DNA of 64,000 bases from Clarkia xantiana subsp. parviflora (taxonomy: Eukaryota > Streptophyta > Magnoliopsida > Myrtales > Onagraceae): NCBI GenBank assembly GCA_036873135.1, contig JAPTYO010000010.1, forward strand, positions 22,127,772-22,191,771, written 5' to 3'. Below, in pieces: positions 12,786-24,003 of this stretch. The first letter of the stretch is position 1. The number at the start of each line of letters is the position of its first letter. Made by a program: the position numbers and the translations under genes. Under the pieces are notes generated by a model, which searched no databases, had not been told where the DNA came from, and saw only the letters and a list, made by a program, of their open reading frames with translations.

Positions 12786-12786
12786 T
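12301..12786. repeat. Long palindrome (arms ~230 bp, 18-bp spacer)
   Basis: The left arm (12301-12532) and right arm (12551-12786) are near-perfect reverse complements. Outermost bases are ACTAGATACATGCGCGCG and CGCGCGCATGTATCTAGT; innermost are ATGCTCGAGGGACCGGGAGC and GCTCCTGGTCCCTCGAGCAT. Differences are a few substitutions and A/T-run length changes. A transcript across it would fold into one long hairpin. Confidence 0.93.
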
Positions 12787-12975
12787 ATATATAGAAACGG
12801 CAGGAGAGAGAGAGTATTACATGAGCTGTGAGTGTGCCATGTTAGCGGAAGGGAGCTCTTCTTGGGCTGACACCTCAGCATTATCAGAACCGGTTTCCGG
12901 TTTATCAGTCGGACCCTCGGTTCAAGAAAATAAAAACAAGCTACGGTCCAGACTTTGCAAATTCAAGGTGAGTAA
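12786..12975 (+). other. Segment X, copy 1: TATA-like sequence plus first-exon-like ORF
   Basis: A TATATATAG stretch is followed by an ATG at 12821 that opens 49 codons, starting MSCECAMLAEGSSSWADTSA and ending at a consensus donor (AAG/GTGAGT at 12967/12968). The same segment recurs at 15682-15868. Phase matches the possible exon at 15979-16254. I do not recognise the protein. It could be the live first exon of an unknown gene whose intron received Helitron H2, or a relic. No database comparison is possible here. Confidence 0.45.
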
Positions 12976-13166
12976 TATATATATCTATATATATAATAAG
13001 GTAGCATGTGAGAGAGTGGTTTAACTTGGTGATGCCACATCAGCGTTTTAAACTATCCAATGAGTGCCACCTCACATGTTCCATTCGGGCCACTTTGCTG
13101 AAAAAAACTCAGGCCCTATATTATATATATATATTGGGTTGTTTAAAGTGGAAGTTCTTAGTTAAA

Positions 13167-13229
13167 ACCCTATTGAATAAACTCAGGCCCAATATATATT
13201 ATATTGGGCCTGAGTTTATTCAACAGGGT
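13167..13229. repeat. Short perfect palindrome inside H2 (~51 bp core)
   Basis: The core 13173-13223 reads TTGAATAAACTCAGGCCC, then an AT centre, then its complement GGGCCTGAGTTTATTCAA. Five more bases pair on each side after one mismatch. Confidence 0.9.
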
Positions 13230-13499
13230 CGGACCCTGGGTGAGGGTCCCCAGGGTCCTTTACAATCGTGAAACGCAGTCTATTCAACTATAAACGTTTT
13301 GCAGTAGCATTTAATTTTGCAATAAACGTTCTTAGTATTTAAACTTAATATATATCAGACGAACAGTAACTCCAGTTGAAACGGATTCTGGCCAGAAGCA
13401 ATTAAAATTAAGATGGAAACAAAGCGACGATCTGATTCTCAATTAAGTCTCAATTAAGGCAACGAACAATTCCACTATAAATATTGATATTCCATCGTA

Positions 13500-13960
13500 C
13501 TCACATTTCAATATGAATCTGATGAGTTCCTTATCTAAATATATGTACAAGAAACTGGAGTGGCCCTTGATCTCCATTTGGCCAGAGGTGGAGCAGAAGG
13601 TGAGGCGGCTTGCATGCATATACCCGTGCGACATCTTGAGGGGTAGTCTAAGGATTAGATCTGAACATCAGAGAAATGGGAGATTCAGATGGCTGAAGGT
13701 GGATGCGGATTGCTTGCATTCGCCCATATTCTGAGAGGTCCAGAGGCGTAAACGGTCAAAGATGGAATAGAGTTGCTGGCTTGAAATTGGTGGGAGGTCA
13801 CTGGAGGCGGAGGCGGCGGCTTTGGCGCGGATGAATGGTTTCAGATGAGGGAATCTGATTTTTATGTGAGGTGTTGTCTGTGGGTGTGATTTTGGGTATT
13901 TAGGATTGGAGTGGCTGGTGAGATTAGGCAGCGTGGTAGAGAGGCAATGCTAGGGTTTGA
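13500..13960 (-). pseudogene. Possible captured gene fragment in H2
   Basis: This patch is clearly richer in GC than the rest of H2. On the minus strand one frame reads RAKAAASASSDLPPIS followed by SQQLYSIFDRLRLW without stops, the composition of a plant exon, perhaps near a start. The plus strand also has an ORF (13513-13734). I do not recognise the source gene. Confidence 0.35.
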
Positions 13961-15650
13961 TTTATATTTAATTATATTAGTTTTTTTTTTGCCATAAATT
14001 TAATTATATTAGATTGAGGCCATGAATTGGGCCAGATTAACACCAAATTTGTATTTCAGCCGTGAATTATGCTACAACTTTCTTTATCAATTTTTTTCCT
14101 TATATAATATATTTATACTCAAAATTTTCAGCCCGTAATTAAGTATCTTATTAAATTATATTTATTAATAACATTTTTTTTAGTTTTTTCTATAGTAATA
14201 AAATATTAAAACTATTAATAACCAAATTTAATACTTAACATATATTAAACATAATTTGGTGTATACAATTTTATTTAATAATTTTATGTTTTGATTTTAA
14301 TCAATTTTTGGTATATTTGTAATTTATATTTTTAAAATATGTTACCACTTTTAATTTTTTTTTTATTTTTCAGATGATTTTGTTATTTTTATAAAAATTG
14401 AATGATACTTTAAATATTTTACATCCCCAACCAAAGTGGAATTTTTTAGGTTTAAAAATTAAAGTAGAAAACTTAACATAAATGATAATTTCGTCAAATT
14501 CAAATAGATATACAATCTCATCTATAAATAGACTTTTTTTTCAATCCCCGTCAGCATGTAAGTTGTCTATCCGCATAAAAAGAATGTGCGTACAGAAAGT
14601 CCAAACTTAAGCAATTATCTTCTTTTTGTCAAAATATTTTTTTTATTTAGTTCTTTTTTTAGTTTTGATACTAAAATAAATGTTAGGGCTTAAGATTTAA
14701 AAAACAACAGAAAATGGATCGGGTTGGGTTTCCTAAAGTAACTTTTATGAATTTAATCCTAATTTTTTTTTCTAATAAACAAAACATTTAAACATAATTT
14801 TCTATATATATATTATGTTATTTGTATAAGAAAATTATTAATAAATGATGATAACTATTTATAAATTTATGGAGACTTTCCACCTTGAAATCATTAACTA
14901 CTTTTCGTTAACAGTGGTGGTGATATTAGACACCAATATTCAAATAACCCTTAAACATGAAGGAATGTACAACGAGTAAATTTCTACATTTAGTGCTAAA
15001 TTATTTTTGAAGAATTATTTGGGCATTTTTTTTTGAAGAATTAGATTGAACCTACAATTGATTGAGGAAAAAAAGGGATTACTGTTGTGATGTTAACTCA
15101 ATTAGAATATATTTATATTATATATAAGAGTTTAATATTTTTTTTATGGAGTTTAAAAGTATTAAAACATTTTTTCTAAATTATTAATAACCATACCAAA
15201 AAAAAATTAATAATCAAATGTAATATTATAACATATTAATAACTTAATTAGGTGTATATAATTTTATTTAATAAATGTACGTTTTGATTTTAACCAATTT
15301 TTTGTATAATAGTAATTGATAATTTTAAAATAATTTACACCTTCGAAAATTTTGGATTTTTTATGATATATATTTTGTTATTTTATAAATACTAATTGAT
15401 AATTTTTTTTTTTTGCTCCTCAACCAAAGTGGATTTTTTATGGGTTGCAAATCAAAGTGAAACACTTAAAACAAATGATTATTCCGTCGAATTCAAACAA
15501 ATAGATATCATGGCCAGGAAAAAAAATTATACAACATCATCCTTAAATAATTGTTTTTACAAAAAGTTCAAACATAATCCATTATTTTTTATATATATTT
15601 TTTATTTTACTAATATAAATAAATATTATAGTTTACGATTTAAAAATCAA
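13961..15650. other. AT-rich non-coding interior of H2
   Basis: Very AT-rich, with no recognisable coding sequence. Two partly similar blocks (about 14120-14480 and 15120-15500) share phrases such as ATAATTTTATTTAATAA and CCAAAGTGGA, which suggests an old internal duplication. Confidence 0.4.
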
Positions 15651-15681
15651 CCCCGCGCGGCGCGCGGGGTAAGCACCCTAG

Positions 15682-15868
15682 TATGTATATAAACGGCAGG
15701 AGAGAGTCTATCACATGAGTTGTGAGTGCGCCATGTCAGCGGAAGGGAGCTCTTCTTAGGCTGACACCTCAGCATTATTAGAACCGGTTTCCAGTTTATC
15801 GGTCGGACCCTCGGTTTAAGAAAAAAAACAAGCTACGGTCCAGACTTTGCAGATTCAAGGTGAGTAAT
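15682..15868 (+). pseudogene. Segment X, copy 2: broken duplicate of the first-exon-like segment
   Basis: It is about 90% identical by eye to 12786-12975. The ATG at 15715 is followed by an in-frame TAG where copy 1 has TGG, and a 2-base deletion near 15828 shifts the frame. The splice donor GTGAGT is retained. It lies immediately after the H2 3' end, as copy 1 lies immediately after H1. Confidence 0.7.
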
Positions 15869-15978
15869 CCAGCAATTAAAGCGCCATAAAATTGAAATGC
15901 ATAATCTTCAATTCTTATGTTCTACACGCCTGTTTCAAATTGAAGGAGAGAGACTAAGAGGTTTTTCACATTCTTCAG

Positions 15979-16254
15979 ATTCAATTCGCTGACGATTCAC
16001 GCGACTTCTTCAGTTTAGGGTTCGGGTTCAATCAAGTAGACGATTCGTGCGGCTTCTCCAATCAAGCAGACGATCCAAATTCAACACAGCCTGACGGATT
16101 CGATTCAGAGGACGATTCAAGTCAGCAAATCCAAACCGACCCAAAATTCATGCCAACAGATGCATCAATAAGTACAGTTCAGTTGCTTATTTCATACTCA
16201 GAGTTCGTTTTCTTCCGGAATCGAGACACTGGTTCCTCAATTCGTTTCATTTAA
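15979..16254 (+). other. Possible second exon following segment X (unidentified)
   Basis: After a good acceptor (TTCTTCAG) a frame compatible with the segment X donor stays open for 91 codons: IQFADDSRDFFSLGFGFNQ, later QPDGFDSEDDSSQQIQTDP. It is acidic and rich in Ser, Asp and Gln. I do not recognise it. It may be part of an unknown gene or a decayed exon. An internal donor near 16170 is possible. Confidence 0.35.
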
Positions 16255-16640
16255 TAGCGCGCTTCTTCTTAATCTTCTTCTCATCCTCTCCGCGTAGGTG
16301 GTCGTTCAACGCTCAGGGTCTCTTCCCTGCAGGTATTTGGAAAAAAAATATCGGTTAGAGTATCCATACACTGATTGAGCATCCATATTTGACTTCGATG
16401 TCTGGATTAGTATCCAATATCAAATATTTTATGTGAATTCGGTAAATATTTCGAACGAGAGGTTGTGACGGTTCTTCTTTAATATTTTGTTGACATTGAT
16501 AAATAAAATTTTGTTTCACAATTCTGAATTCTTTTGGTGACTAAGTTGTGTTCGATTTTAGATACAATGACTACATCGTGTTTGGTCAGGTGGGCATGCT
16601 TAGAAAATAGTCGTTGATATGAGTGCTTCTAAAGTTTTAT
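16255..16640. other. Unassigned sequence between the possible exon and the PMT fragment
   Basis: It is moderately AT-rich and contains a pyrimidine-rich TCTTCTTCTC stretch and TTCCCTGCAG, which looks like a splice acceptor at about 16332. No protein similarity was recognised. Confidence 0.3.
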
Positions 16641-16654
16641 TGTTTGTGTTCATG

Positions 16655-16860
16655 CAGTGTTCTTGATATTGCATGGGGAAAACATATACCCGAGTAATTT
16701 TGGATGTAGTATGTGGGGTTGCTAGCTTCGGTGCCTTTTTATTTTGATAAAGGAGTCATTCCCATGTCATTTGCTCCAAAAGATGAACATGAAAGCTCAC
16801 GTGCAATTTTCACTCGAGAGAGGTATCCCTGCCATATCGGCTGAAATGGGTACGATAGTT
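16655..16860 (+). pseudogene. Fragment of a PMT-type (DUF248) methyltransferase gene
   Basis: Across shifting frames one reads DIAWGKH, RVILDV, CGVASFGAFLF, PMSFAPKDEHE and VQFSLERGIPAISAEMGT. This is the SAM-binding region of plant probable methyltransferases (PMT family, Golgi pectin-related). The normal motif LDVGCGVASFGG has become LDVVCGVASFGA. At least two frameshifts are present and the downstream part (IVCLVKRVF) no longer matches. An acceptor-like CATGCAG precedes it, so introns may have been retained, which argues against a processed copy. Confidence 0.75.
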
Positions 16861-17876
16861 TGCTTAGTCAAGCGAGTCTTTCTGCATATTTTTAAGTCGC
16901 AACTGTTTTCTATCTACTTGAAACCCTGATTGCTTCACTAGCGCAATCTGAGAGTTCAATCCATCCATCCAGGGTTTCTCATGTGTGGCTTATCACTTCC
17001 TCTTCTTCTTATCCGTTTCAAACTCTTAACTCTCGATTAATGACCCTTCTCCTTGAACTAAGTTTGGTTCTGTTATTCTCCTGCTTGATCAATGGGTTTT
17101 GCAGATACTTGAAACCGGTACACCCGATGTTATTCTTCAATACACTAGATGTATTCATTAAGGTGAGAATCTTGAATATGAGCTGGCCGATGAGTTTGAG
17201 GTTTATTGCAATTCGTGGACTTATATATTTGGTCAATCATCAGTTAATTACTAACTTGTTTTTTACGGAAAAAAATACTAACTTTTTTTTACCAAAGTAG
17301 TTAATATAACGGCTAAAAATCTGCTACTTATATGTTGAAGATAAATGTTATTATTTGTTTTGTAAGTTTTTATTTGTATTAAAAATGAATATATTAAGTA
17401 ATTATCTTGAAAACACAAATGTCCTTAGGACAACTTAGAGGAAAGAGGAAAAAAATGTGGAGGGACAATTAGTGGTGATGACAAATTTTGTCCTAACCTC
17501 TCACCTCCAACTAAGCAAATGTCCTAGGAAATTTGCCCATTGAAAGTGCTCTTAGGCTTAGGCACCCTTCGAGGGTGAGAACAGACGTGATTTGATCTCC
17601 AGATGCCGCTTCATATTCTATCATTTATGTTTAGCCAGTCATATTCACAAGTTGTACCCCTTTAAAAGTGAGGTGGTGCCTTTTGGGTGAGGACCATCCT
17701 CACATTATTGGTTGGTATTGGTATATATATAATTATTGTATAATATGATGTTTTTTTTTTTTTCAAATATATATTTATCAAATTCGGAGACGATTTTAAT
17801 TTTTCATTAGATAGGGATGTGTAATCCTTGTCCAAGAACAATAAGGAAGTCTAATTAGGTAAGTAGATGATTAAAC
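16861..17876. other. Spacer between the PMT fragment and the LINE
   Basis: Several short ORFs occur but none is recognised. A GCAG/AT junction near 17103 and AAG/GTGAGA at about 17160 could mark a relic exon of about 57 bp. Otherwise it is AT-rich sequence up to the LINE poly(A), seen as T on this strand. Confidence 0.3.
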
Positions 17877-17923
17877 TTTTTTTTTTTGGCCAACGGGAAA
17901 CTTTATTGATTAAGCAAATAACA

Positions 17924-20900
17924 TTAGTTCGGAGCATAGTCAAGCAACATAATAGAAATAAGAGAAGATGGGGGTAATGAAACCCAATTTAGAGGGCACA
18001 TCTCATTCCTGGATTGAATAGCAATCCAATTCGCGCATCGATTTGCACTACGACGAATAAACTTCCAATGAATCTCCGGGATATGGTTTGCTCTTTGAAG
18101 AATGTCATAAATAATGTTGGCAAGCTTCCAATCAATTGCGGTCTCTCCTCGAATTTGGCGAACGATGTACTCCGCATCCGATTCAATGACTACTTTCTCC
18201 CATTGATGATAAACTGCTAACTCCACCGCTTGTAATATGGCCATTGCTTCGACATTTGATGCATTGATATCTCGGCATGAGGAATGACGTCCCGCAATAA
18301 GCCTACCCTCACAATCTCGAGCAATAACACCAGTTCCACCTCGTCCCGTTTCATACATCCAAGAGCCATCACAACAAATTGATATGGTGTCACATGGTGG
18401 GCGAATCCACAACTGACTTGCAGCTCCATGGCGTTGTTGCCTTCCCTTATCTTTTCGACGGCCTTGAGCACTCCATAATTCCGCGCTAAAATTTCGAATA
18501 TGATCCACCACTATCCTAGGCTTTGGAACGTCCCTTTTGTAAACGGCTCGACGCCTTCCTTCCAAATCTCCCACGCCGTGACCTCCATTTGAATCTTTAA
18601 GTGAGCCTCCAAACCAGCCCCTCGTTCCTCATTGAGTCCGGTCTCCTCCACCAAATCGAGCCAATTCGGTACATTTCCATGTTGCCAACGAATCCCCATT
18701 CCACCAAACCAAACGGGCTTAGTCCAAGGGCAATGTAACAACACATGATCCACCGTTTCCGTACCATTACAAAAGGGACACTTAAAGGATATATTAATTC
18801 CCCTTCGATTCAATTCATCAAACGTGGGTAGGGCTCTTGCACAACTTTTCCAAAGAAAATGTTTTACCTTTGGTGCGGCATTACCCTTCCAAATGTATCG
18901 CCAAATTCCGGCTGAAACTGACCTTGAAGTGGTGGGGCCCATTAATTGTGGGGGTGGACCTGCATCACGAAGTGCACGGTACACGAGGCTCGGCTTCGCT
19001 TCACCCGTTCTCGAGGTTGGCCACACAATTTTATCTGGTCCTCCCTCACAGTGAGTTCGGATTGCTCGAATTGCTACTTGTTCAGCTTGTGAAATCATTG
19101 GCTCAATTGGAGTGAGGTCCCAATGTCTTTCTGGTGGACGTAGGAGATCCGAAACTCGCATATTTAATACCGCAGGGGCTGCATTTTCCGATCCAAGTCG
19201 ATAATGATCAATATCGGGTACCCACGCATCATGAAACACCCGAATTGACTCACCGTTTCCAATTTGCCACATCCCGCCTTGGATAAGTGTGTCCCGTCCC
19301 TCAAGTATACTCGACCAAGCCCAAGAAGCTCGGCCACCTTTCAACGCCTCCAAAAAGTCAGTACGCGGGAAGTAGATTCCCTTTAAGAGCTTAGCCCAAA
19401 AAGCGTCGGGGTTGGAGTGTAGACGCCATGCCGTCTTGGTGAGCATTGCAAGATTAAAGGTTGCATGTCCCTAAATCCCATGCCACCATCTTCCTTTGGA
19501 ATCGTCATCCGATATCATCGCTTCCAATGCATCTTCCTCCCATCTCCCTTAACTCCCCACCAAAACCGAGCTATTGTACTAGGCACCGAATCACACCAAT
19601 TCTTGGAGAACTTAAAGAGAGCCATCGAATACGTTGGGATTGCGGTTATAACCGCCTTAATTAGGACCTCCTTACCCGCCGTATTAAGGAAGAGATTCTT
19701 CCAACCAAGAATTTTATTTGTGATACGATCCTTGAGAAAATCAATTGCTTCCCTCTTGGACCGACCCCAAATAGTTGGGAGTCCCAAGTATTTCCCCGCA
19801 TTCTCGACCGCATTAATTCCCAAGATAGCTTCAACGGTTCGCTTCGTAGCTTGGTCCACCTTTGCCCCAAAATATATGCCGGACTTATTCAAGTTGATGC
19901 TTTGTCCCGAGGCTTGGCTATACGCCTCAAGGATCCCCTTCAAAGACCTCGCGTTTCGCTCATCAGCATGAATGAAGAAGATGGAGTCATCCGCAAAAAA
20001 GAGATGATGAAGACGTGGACATGCTCTCTTTATGCTCATCCCGGTTAGTGTCCGACACTCGGCTGCATACATAATCATTCTAGACAACACATCAGCCACC
20101 ATAATAAAGAGATATGGAGAAAGGGGATCGCCTTGTCTAATTCCTCTTGATGGTCGAAAACGGGCCGCTTTTTTGCCATTGACCACCACTCAATATTGGA
20201 CCTGCGTGACAATTGCTCAACCCTTCGAACCCACCATTCGTTGAACCCAAAGGCTCTCAGAACCACAAAAATAAAGTCTCACTCCACCCTATCGTAAGCC
20301 TTGTTCATGTCAATTTTGACAGCACCCTCCTTTTGCTTTCGTCCGTCCCGTCTCCTTAAATGGTGAAAAGCCTCATGTGCAACGATGATATTATCATGTA
20401 TAATTCTGCCAGACACAAATGCACTTTGGAACAGGGTTATAATATTAGGAAGGTAAGGTTTCAGCCAATTCACAATGATTTTCGAAATAATCTTATAGCT
20501 GAAATTACAAAGGCTTATAGGGCGAAATTGGGTGGTATTAGTCGGGTTAGGCACTTTGGGAATCAAAACAATATTAGTTGAGCAAAGTTTAGGATTGATA
20601 GTACCTGAGTCGAAAAAAGATCTGACCTCCTGGATAACCGCATGTCCGATCACATCCCAGAACTTATGATAGAATACCCCAGAAAAACGGTCCGGACCAG
20701 GAGCTTTTAAGCCACCAAGTTGGAAAGCCGCCCCACGTACCTCTTCATCCTCCACACGTCTCATAAGTAGCTCATTTATCTCCGATGTAATTAAATTAGG
20801 AACACAATGCAGCACTTGTTGCCAACCGGACGTGCCTTCCGTGGTAAACAACCTCCGAAAATAACTATTGCACTCCTCGAGAATGCCACTTTCGGATTCG

Positions 20901-22069
20901 ATCCAAGTACCATCATTTCTTTGCAAACGTAACACCTTATTTCTTTGGCGTCGAGAAATCGTTGTTTGATGGAAAAATTTAGTATTACGATCCCCCTCGT
21001 CTAACCACTGGAGCCTTGATCGTTGACGCCAATACACCTCTTCTCGATCCCAAAACATTGCAAGTTCTGCCTTAACTCGTGTTTCATCCTCACAACTATG
21101 GTCTTCATTGGATAACTGCTGAATTAAGGTTAGTTGATCTTGCAACTCAAAAATTTTCTTCTGATTATTAGCAAAATTGTGCTTACTCCACAAACTCAAT
21201 GCCCGTCGACACGAAACCAGCCGCCTCGAAAGATTAGCCTGATTTGGGTCGGCTAAAAAAGAATTCCAGCTCGTTTGTACCACTCCCCTACAAGCCTCAT
21301 CACTTAACCACATCGCTTCGAATTTAAATTGTTCGAACCCTTTCTATCCCTATAATCCAAGTGAAGCAAAAGTGGACAATGATCGGAGCCGATAGCCGGC
21401 CGATGAAAGATCATTGTATTTGGGAAAGCTTCTAACCAATCATCATTTACAATGCCCCGATCAAGTCTTTCTCGAACCCTATGCTTTCCGTCACGGTTAT
21501 TGCACCACGTGAATTGTTGTCCTTTAAACCCCACATCAATCAACCCGGCATCCAACATCATTGAATTAAACGCATCAATCTTTCTTTGGCTCTTCGGATT
21601 GCCACCATCTTTTTCATAATGGTAGCATATATCGTTAAAATCTCCAATACACAACCAAGGTCCATGTCCCCCCCCCCCCCCCCCCCCTCCCCAAAATTCT
21701 ACGAAGATGATCCCACATCTTTACACGTTCACTCCAATCCTTATGTCCATACACCCAAGTAATGTGAATGGTGCCATAAGAACTATCATTGTGAATTATT
21801 GTATCCACCACATTCGCATTCTTAAACAAAACTTGAAGATTGATGTGCTCTTTCCACCAAAGAGCTAGGCCTCCCGAGATACCTTGTGGCTCCACATACA
21901 CCGCTTTCTCCATTTGTAACTTTCTTCTAACATTCTCGCAAACTGTCTCTTTATTCTTTGTCTCCATGAGAAAAATTAGCTCCGGACGATTCTTCCTACC
22001 GAGATCGATAAGTGTAGGAATTGTCAGTTCCGATCCCAAACCCTGACAATTCCAAGAAAGTAGACTCAT
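17924..22069 (-). pseudogene. LINE ORF2 (endonuclease, RT, zf-RVT, RNase H; frameshifted)
   Basis: The start MSLLSWNCQGLGSELTIPTL (22069) is the endonuclease N-terminus. IGSDHCPLLLHLD near 21370 is the endonuclease catalytic region. RT shows LKAPGPDRFSGVFYHKFWD, RQGDPLSPYLFIMVADVLS and the box FFADDSIFF. The zinc-binding domain is at about 18700-18850 (CPFCNGTETVDHVLLHCPW). RNase H has CDGSW, NVEAMAI, ESDAEYIV and ANRCANWIA. Frames change at least four times, including at a 20-base C-run (21668-21687) inside the endonuclease. Confidence 0.88.
21668..21687. repeat. C homopolymer (20 bases) in the LINE endonuclease
   Basis: Twenty consecutive C bases are followed by TCCCC. The run splits the endonuclease frame and could partly reflect assembly or sequencing slippage. 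Confidence 0.9.
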
Positions 22070-22096
22070 GGGTACCGTGTAGCTGTAACGGGACAG

Positions 22097-23660
22097 CTAC
22101 CAGAACCTTTTTTTTTTTTCAGCAGTGTTGTCCTTCTTCACGCCTTTTCTTCCTCCCCTTTTAGAGCTACCACCGAGTTTCTTGGTGGCAGAACTTTTAG
22201 GGTCGTTAGTGGGTCTCATGACTTTGTCATCCGCGAACTCGAGTCTCTTCTTCTTACCCCTACTTCCCTCAACTTGGCTCGGCTCTTTGTCTTCGTCGGT
22301 AGGGAACTTCCTTTTGACGGAAAGATTTCCAAGGAGAGGTGACAACCCGGTTTGCGAAGAAATTATGGTATCAACTTTTTGTGGTGAATCACCATCCGAA
22401 GGAAGCTCCACAAAATAACGGTGATATTCAGATGGCAAGATAATAGGAGTCGACATAGGTATTTTATGAGGTGAGGATGGTGAACTGGTTTGATTAGGCC
22501 TCTGATGATTGTGGGTCGGTACCTTAATGCTCTTGACTTGCTAATAGATATTGGGGAATCTATTAACATGCCTAGATCAGGTTGGGTAGAGATGGTTGTT
22601 GCCTCAGGCGGAAAAGGTGGTGAGAGTACGACATCTACTAGTTCGGGGGGGTGATGTATGGTAGTGTTGGTGAGGTTTGGGATAGGTGATAGTTGTGTGG
22701 TCTTATTGGTTGGGTATGGCTGGGAGGTGGGTATGAGGGTTGGAGTTGTGGTAGTTGACGTAGGAATGTGTTTGGTAGGGTGATTATGTAGCTGGTAGGT
22801 TGCTAGAATGGACTTTGGGGCGGTCCGACCTTCACCATTGGCAAATTCTCTCATCACGTCACTCCAACGTCTACTTGAATGCTCCCCTTCTTGACTCGTA
22901 GTACTCCTCCCAAAGGTCTTCTATGGATTAGCAATTTTGCGAGGTCGTTCAACTCGTAACCACGGACCATACTTTGGCATAGTAGGTGTAATCTCCGACA
23001 TAACAAGATCAGATTTACATGTACATTCAGAATGCCCAAGTTTTCCACATTGGAAACATATATCGGGTAACCTTTCATACCGGACAGTTGCCCAACTCTC
23101 GGTACCATTCAACCTAGAGTACCAAAATCCAGCTATCAATGGCTTATCGGCATCCACTTCAACCTTGACACGCAAGTAAGGCCAATCACCTTCCTCATTC
23201 ATCGAATTATCAACATCGACTAGCTTACCAACATGCTCCCCAATAATTTCAGCATTAGATTTGATCAATTTTCCCGATTCTAAGTCATGAATTTGAACCC
23301 AAAATTGAACTTAACCTCTTCTAATTTGAAGTCCGCCGTCCATCGCTTGAGAGACAAACAATGACCTTGGATAGCCCAAGGACTCCAATCCATAGCATCA
23401 ACAAAATCATCTTCCTTTTGAAAATCAATGAGAACAACGTTGCTTATGAGGTCTTTCATCTTAACCTCGTCATATCATCCCCAAGCGCGCTTCAAGATAT
23501 TCATGATTGCACCCGTCCGTATCGATTTGTCACTAATAACCCTTCCTACACACCGAAATCCTTCCCGTCGAGATGAGGAATTCCCTAAGACCAAGACCGA
23601 TCTTCCCGGATGTATTCTATCACTCGTTTTGGTTTGATCACGTTCATATGGCTGTTCCAT
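22097..23660 (-). pseudogene. LINE ORF1 (DUF4283-type with CCHC knuckle; frameshifted)
   Basis: It starts MEQPYERDQTKTSDRIHPG at 23660. The middle includes WSYSRLN-like FWYSRLNGTE and the zinc knuckle CFQCGKLGHSECTC near 23050. The C-terminal part is low-complexity Thr/Pro-rich and then basic (KKKRLEFAD). At least three frame changes occur. It is the nucleic-acid-binding ORF1 found in plant L1 elements. Confidence 0.78.
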
Positions 23661-24003
23661 TTAGTCAGACCTGAAAGCGACACAGATAAAAATTGGATTA
23701 GGGTTTCTGTATAAGGGAATAATAGATTGGTGCAAGTGGGAGTGATCAGCACGGCGCCAGTTGACGAGGTTATGAATTGCAATCCTCAAGCGGTAGCAAA
23801 CCTAATTATGCAGATTTGCTCGATGATGATGACTCAAATTAGTAATCCAATGCCCCAATGCTTAAAGAATATTCAAACACAGCCCACAAGAACAAAGGTA
23901 GGGGTCCTCATTCCAATTGATTCATAGATGCAAAATCACAATACGGTGATCACCACGTTGCGAGAATAATTTCTCACTGGAGAAGACGGTACACTCATAG
24001 GAG

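Larger units (their letters stand above)
12984..15681 (+). mobile_element. Candidate Helitron H2 (non-autonomous, 2.7 kb)
   Basis: The 5' end is TCTATATATATAATAAGG preceded by A. The 3' end is a perfect 8-bp stem hairpin CCCCGCGC-GGC-GCGCGGGG (15651-15669), then a short tail, CTAG at 15678-15681 and T. Downstream of the 5' end is GGTGATGCCACATCAGCG, a motif I associate with plant Helitron 5' regions. No Rep/helicase is visible. It carries a small perfect palindrome (13167-13229) and a GC-richer, coding-like patch (13500-13960) that may be captured gene sequence. Confidence 0.65.
17877..24003 (-). mobile_element. L1-type LINE retrotransposon (near full length, degenerate)
   Basis: On the minus strand it has ORF1 with a CCHC knuckle, then ORF2 with endonuclease, reverse transcriptase, zf-RVT and RNase H, ending in an A-run seen here as T at 17877-17887. 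The 3' tail reads GTTGGCCAAAAAAA. The right boundary is tentative: AGGTAAGTAGATGATTAAAC left of the T-run resembles AGGTAACGTATCATATTAAAC at about 24005-24025, which may be an eroded target duplication. Several frameshifts make it inactive. It lies about 580 bp upstream of the STELLO start codon. Confidence 0.85.
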
